DNA of 64,000 nt from JBFMDN01 sp040753915 (GTDB lineage: Bacteria > Desulfobacterota > Desulfomonilia > Desulfomonilales > Desulfomonilaceae): positions 1 to 64,000 of the forward strand of contig JBFMDN010000020.1 in assembly GCA_040753915.1 (NCBI GenBank), read 5' to 3'. The notes under the pieces were generated by a model. That model saw nothing but the letters and a program-made list of their open reading frames with translations. It was not told where the DNA came from and ran no database searches. The position numbers and the translations under genes are program-made. Positions 60,679 through 64,000 of the stretch are shown here, piece after piece. Each line of letters starts with the position of its first letter. Positions within the stretch are counted from its first letter, which is position 1.

Positions 60679-62349
60679 TCAATTCCGTTCCGCGCCCTCG
60701 GAGAGCCGGCGCCGAATCAATTTCTTGTCAAGCTTTCCTACGCTCGTCTTCGGTATCTCTGTCGTCATGTGGAAATGATCGGGCACGGCCCATTTGGAGA
60801 TGATTCCCTGGTCCACAAATTGGAGAAGAAAAGATCGGAGATCCTTCCCCGAAATTTTTCCGACGTACCCATCTTTGAGCACAATAAGGGCGTGAGGGCG
60901 TTCTCCCCATTTGTCATCGTGTAGCCCCACCACTGCGGCCTCGGACACTGCTTCATGCCTGCTCAAGAGACTTTCGAGCTCCAAGGATGATACCCATTCG
61001 CCCCCTGTTTTGATGGCATCTTTGAGGCGGTCGCGGATGAGGACGTACCCTTCCGCGTCCACGTCAGCAACGTCGCCGGTATGCAGGTATCCCCCCTTCC
61101 AGAGCTCCTCCGAGCGGTCAGGGTCCTTGAAGTACCCCTGCGTGCAATAAGGGGTCCTTACCACGATTTCCCCCGATGATTTTCCATCCCTGGCAATTGG
61201 CCTGCCCTCTGAGTCCACGACACGGAGATCCGCGAGAGGCAAGGGGAATCCCGTGCGGGTTCGTACATCCAGTTGCCTTTCCATATCCCAATGCATCATG
61301 TGAGGCTTGAGGTTGGCCAGGGTGACTACGGGGCAAGTTTCGGACATACCGTACCCGTGGAAGACGTCGATTCCTCGCTCCAGAGCTCTCTTGGCCAGCC
61401 CCCGGGGCAAGGCCATCCCACCCGTGTTGACCTTCCAACCTGCTAAGTTCACTTCGCTGGCCAAAGGATCTTCGAGGAGCATGTGGAGAATCGTGGGCAC
61501 GCAGTGAGAAAAGGTAACCCTTTCCCACCGGATGAGCTGGAGAATGTCCGCAGGGATGTATCTCCCCGGATAGACCTGCTTGGCACCAATGGCCGTGGCA
61601 AGGTAGGGAAAGCCCCAGGCATGCGCGTGGAACATGGGCGTGAGGGGCATGTACACATCACCCGATTGGAAGCGCCCCGGAGCCGTGTAGGACGCGACAG
61701 CGAGCCCTAGGCAAAGTGTGTGGAGAACAAGCTGTCTGTGACTGAAGCAGACGCCTTTGGGATCTCCGGTGGTCCCAGTCGTGTAATACGTCGTAGCCTG
61801 AGTGTTTTCGTCGAAGTCCTTGAATTCAAAAGAAGGGTCCGCTCTGGCGATAAGCTCTTCGTACTCCCCATGGAGCGGAAGCGATGTCTCAGGTTGCGTC
61901 GCACTGTCCTTGAGCAGCACAACCGTCTTGACCGTTTCGAGCTTCTGGAATATGCCCTCCAGCAGGGGAAGAAAGTCTTCATGCACCAGCACCGCCAAGT
62001 CTTCAGCATGGTTCATGGTGTAAAGGACTTGATCCGGTGAAAGCCGCACATTCACAGTGTGGAGGACGGCCCCCATCATGGGAATGGCGAAGAAACATTC
62101 CAGGTATCGGTGGGAATCCCAATCCAGGACAGCGACTGTGTCTCCCTCTGAAACACCCGCTTGGGACAGGGCGGAAGCCAATCGATGAATCCGCTTGTAG
62201 AAGTCTCCATACGTCTGTCGTGTGCGCTCGCGGTACACAATCTCTTGGTTGGGCGCGTAGTGGATCGGAGTGTTCAGGAGATGCTTGATGAGAAGCGGGA
62301 ACGGATAAGCAGATTCTGTCCTGAAAATGGTGCGGGTCCCTTTCGACAC
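60679..62349 (-). CDS. Long-chain fatty-acid-CoA ligase (AMP-forming)
   Basis: A 556-residue adenylate-forming acyl-CoA synthetase. P-loop TYYTTGTTGDPKG, GYGMSETCPV, YLHTGDVADVDAEGYVLIRDRLKD and the catalytic Lys in TSVGKLDKK are all present, so the enzyme is complete, unlike the one at 102-1376. The pattern (QGVSEGDTVAVLDWDSHRYLE, LTPMFHAHAWGFPY) is of the medium/long-chain type. It activates fatty acids for degradation or incorporation. The start is GTG at 62349 with AAGGAGG upstream. It diverges from the nucleoside phosphorylase gene. Confidence 0.92.
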   Translation of the reverse strand: MSKGTRTIFRTESAYPFPLLIKHLLNTPIHYAPNQEIVYRERTRQTYGDFYKRIHRLASALSQAGVSEGDTVAVLDWDSHRYLECFFAIPMMGAVLHTVNVRLSPDQVLYTMNHAEDLAVLVHEDFLPLLEGIFQKLETVKTVVLLKDSATQPETSLPLHGEYEELIARADPSFEFKDFDENTQATTYYTTGTTGDPKGVCFSHRQLVLHTLCLGLAVASYTAPGRFQSGDVYMPLTPMFHAHAWGFPYLATAIGAKQVYPGRYIPADILQLIRWERVTFSHCVPTILHMLLEDPLASEVNLAGWKVNTGGMALPRGLAKRALERGIDVFHGYGMSETCPVVTLANLKPHMMHWDMERQLDVRTRTGFPLPLADLRVVDSEGRPIARDGKSSGEIVVRTPYCTQGYFKDPDRSEELWKGGYLHTGDVADVDAEGYVLIRDRLKDAIKTGGEWVSSLELESLLSRHEAVSEAAVVGLHDDKWGERPHALIVLKDGYVGKISGKDLRSFLLQFVDQGIISKWAVPDHFHMTTEIPKTSVGKLDKKLIRRRLSEGAERN

Positions 62350-62394
62350 AATTCCTCCTTCTCAGACGATGCCCCTGTGAGCTGGCAAACGCCC

Positions 62395-62423
62395 TTGACT
62401 TTGTCGCATCTGATCTATGATAC
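62395..62423 (+). promoter_or_regulatory. Sigma-70-type promoter of the nucleoside phosphorylase gene
   Basis: -35 TTGACT (62395-62400), 17-bp spacer, -10 TGATAC (62418-62423), about 30 bp before the ATG. It lies in the 103-bp divergent region shared with the fatty-acid-CoA ligase. Confidence 0.5.
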
Positions 62424-62427
62424 TCCG

Positions 62428-62444
62428 TTCATCCTCCGGATGAA
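62428..62444 (+). promoter_or_regulatory. Inverted repeat in the leader of the nucleoside phosphorylase gene
   Basis: TTCATCC-TCC-GGATGAA has perfect 7-bp arms. It follows the -10 box directly and its 3' arm abuts the ribosome binding site AAAGG, so it could be an operator or a translational hairpin. Confidence 0.45.
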
Positions 62445-62452
62445 AGGCAGTA

Positions 62453-63310
62453 ATGGATAACCTGTACGAATCAGTGGAGCAGAGCGCAGCTTTCTTGAGG
62501 CGAAAGACAGAGATCGAGCCCCGGGTCGCGATAGTCCTTGGAACGGGCTTGGGTGGAGTTGCCGAGCGCATCCGGGTGTCGACGCGTGTCTCGTTCTCGG
62601 AAATTCCGCACTTCCCTCTATCTACGGTCACTGGTCACAAGGGCGACCTTCTCTTTGGTACGCTCGCAGGCTGTCCGGTGGTGGCCATGCAGGGAAGGGT
62701 GCATTACTACGAAGGGTACACGCTTCAGCAGGTCACATTTCCCGTGCGGGTCATGAGAAAGCTTGGGGCAGAGGCCCTCTTTCTCAATAGCGCTGCTGGT
62801 GGCCTAAATCCATTGTTTCGCGCCGGGGATGTGATGGTGGTAACTGACCACATAAACCTTCTGGGGGACAATCCCTTGCGAGGCGTTGTGGATCCCCGGC
62901 TGGGCAACCGTTTCCCTGATTTGACCCGGCCGTACGATCACGCTTTCATCGATCTCGTAACGGAAGCAGCGCTGGACATGAAAACCCCCCTCAGGCACGG
63001 GGTGTACGCTGCCGTTCCGGGGCCCAGTCTCGAGACTAGGGCAGAGACTCGGATGCTGCGTATGCTCGGTGCCGACGCTGTGGGGATGAGCACGGTGCCG
63101 GAAGTCATTGTCGGTTGCCAGGTAGGGTTTCGGATTATGGTTCTCAGTGCTATCACAAACGTGAATCTCCCCGACGTGATGGAGCCGGTACTGATCGAGA
63201 ATGTTATCGCATGTGCTCACGTGACGGAATCCAAGCTGGGAAAATTGATGGAAGCGACGATCCAACGGGCGTTCTGCCAATCAAGCTCCGGCAGGATCGG
63301 GATTGCATAG
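62453..63310 (+). CDS. punA: Purine nucleoside phosphorylase (trimeric type)
   Basis: A 285-residue phosphorylase that splits guanosine or inosine with phosphate. Motifs: GTGLGGVAERI with the phosphate-binding glycine stretch, GHKGDLLFG, MQGRVHYYEGYTLQQVTFPVRVM, NSAAGGLNP, TDHINLLGDNPL, GPSLETRAETRML and GADAVGMSTVPEVI. Length and pattern fit the trimeric PNP type (PunA/DeoD-II). An amidohydrolase gene starts right after its stop codon, so the two form an operon for nucleoside or S-adenosylhomocysteine-type salvage. Confidence 0.93.
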   Translation: MDNLYESVEQSAAFLRRKTEIEPRVAIVLGTGLGGVAERIRVSTRVSFSEIPHFPLSTVTGHKGDLLFGTLAGCPVVAMQGRVHYYEGYTLQQVTFPVRVMRKLGAEALFLNSAAGGLNPLFRAGDVMVVTDHINLLGDNPLRGVVDPRLGNRFPDLTRPYDHAFIDLVTEAALDMKTPLRHGVYAAVPGPSLETRAETRMLRMLGADAVGMSTVPEVIVGCQVGFRIMVLSAITNVNLPDVMEPVLIENVIACAHVTESKLGKLMEATIQRAFCQSSSGRIGIA

Positions 63311-64000
63311 GTGACATCTGTGAATGAACTGGTTTTGGTCAACGGTCTCATTCTTGAGGACCCTGATAAGGGAGAGGTTCTGCCGCACGGGGTGACCGTT
63401 GTCTCGAGGGGAGAGCTTGCTCAGGTCAACTCGCCCGACGACGGTAAACTCTTTGCTACGCCCGTGATCGATTGCTCCGGCTGCCTCATCATGCCCGGGC
63501 TGATCAATCTCCACAACCATGCGGCTATGAGCCTTCTGCGGGGATTGGCAGACGATCTGCCTCTGGACGCATGGCTTAACGACTACGTGTTCCCGTCCGA
63601 GCGCAGACATGTGAACCCACAGTCCGTGTACCTTGGCACAGCTCTTTCGGCTATGGAGATGGCCTTGAACGGGATCAGCACGTGTGCTGACGGGTACTTT
63701 TTCATGGAGCACGCTGCGCAAGCATTCATTGATGTGGGAATCAGAGCAGTGGTGGCTCAGGGCATCTTGGATGTGCCTGTTCCCGACGCGCCGGAAGTGG
63801 GCGCATGGAGAGAGAGGATTGACCAGTTCCTTTTCTCTTGTCCGCAAGATCCCTTGATCACGCCGGCGTTGTTTTGCCATTCACCGTACCTTTGCAGTCC
63901 GGATACGTTGAAGCAGTCGGCTAAGGTAGCGCAAGAGCACAAGAGTCTTCTGTTTTGCCACGTTGCCGAGACGGCGTTGGAAGTGGAGCAGGTTGTTGGT
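63311..64000 (+). CDS. Amidohydrolase (MtaD/SAH deaminase-like), 3' end outside the window
   Basis: A partial open frame of 230 codons still open at the window end. The translation begins MTSVNELVLVNGLILEDPD, reaches the metal motif HNHAAMSLLRG (after MPGLINL) near residue 65, and continues with STCADGYFF and a late CHVAETALE. This is the start of the amidohydrolase family that includes MtaD (5'-methylthioadenosine/S-adenosylhomocysteine deaminase) and chlorohydrolase-like enzymes. The GTG start lies at the first base after the phosphorylase stop codon. The remaining metal ligands lie outside the window. Confidence 0.85.
   Translation, partial: MTSVNELVLVNGLILEDPDKGEVLPHGVTVVSRGELAQVNSPDDGKLFATPVIDCSGCLIMPGLINLHNHAAMSLLRGLADDLPLDAWLNDYVFPSERRHVNPQSVYLGTALSAMEMALNGISTCADGYFFMEHAAQAFIDVGIRAVVAQGILDVPVPDAPEVGAWRERIDQFLFSCPQDPLITPALFCHSPYLCSPDTLKQSAKVAQEHKSLLFCHVAETALEVEQVVG

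Overview
The window reads as chromosome of an anaerobic, Gram-negative deltaproteobacterium-like organism (sulfate-reducer or syntroph type; inference). Pointers are a glutaconyl-CoA decarboxylase alpha subunit, a DsrK/HmcF-like iron-sulfur protein, rubrerythrin, a citrate synthase next to soluble succinate dehydrogenase/fumarate reductase subunits, many secreted proteins, and heavy use of PAS/two-component and sigma-54 signalling. No rRNA, CRISPR array, insertion sequence or prophage was recognised. One tRNA-Ser(GCT) is present.

Layout. 0-2.3 kb: a C-terminally cut acyl-CoA synthetase behind a TetR repressor with a clear promoter and operator. 2.4-8.1 kb: small secreted and hypothetical proteins, an HNH nuclease, a B3/B4 tRNA-editing-like protein and a phosphodiester glycosidase-like exoenzyme. 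8.8-22.6 kb: a signalling island with a single-domain response regulator, two paralogous PAS/AAA+/Fis activators, a CheB-CheR-PAS fusion, a receiver plus phosphoribosyltransferase pair and a phytochrome-like histidine kinase. 23.3-30.8 kb: a bacterial eRF1-like protein, a coiled-coil periplasmic protein, a CBS-ACT protein, an HdrCB-type protein, a glycosyltransferase-cupin fusion and a PAS-only protein. 30.9-35.7 kb: a four-gene gliding-type ABC export operon. 36-40.2 kb: a TPR protein with an exact 41-residue period, a chromosomal RepB/AEP-type primase-like protein with a possible Sm-like tail, a SpmA-SpmB pair and the tRNA. 40.3-49.7 kb: UvrD-type helicase, DUF2225 protein and central metabolism (gcdA, rubrerythrin, citrate synthase, sdhAB). 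49.8-57.9 kb: kinase-like and TerC proteins, then a KinB/AlgB-like two-component system coupled to a second response regulator and a TrkH-TrkA potassium uptake system. 58.5-64 kb: a nucleotidyltransferase, a pentapeptide-repeat protein, a second acyl-CoA synthetase, purine nucleoside phosphorylase and the start of an amidohydrolase.

How it works together. Sigma-54 control recurs. A near-perfect -24/-12 element with an upstream inverted repeat precedes the kinase-regulator-Trk operon, and the NtrC-type activator gene lies directly upstream. Two further -24/-12 elements precede a coiled-coil exported protein and an unknown gene pair. The two other sigma-54-type activators carry Asn instead of the Walker B Asp and lack the first conserved Arg of the region after sensor I, so they form a divergent pair. 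The points most worth following are these altered AAA+ proteins, the primase-like/Sm-like protein, the exact 41-residue TPR array, the glycosyltransferase-cupin fusion and the sigma-54/K+ uptake operon. All functional statements are from reading the sequence and family knowledge; no search was run.
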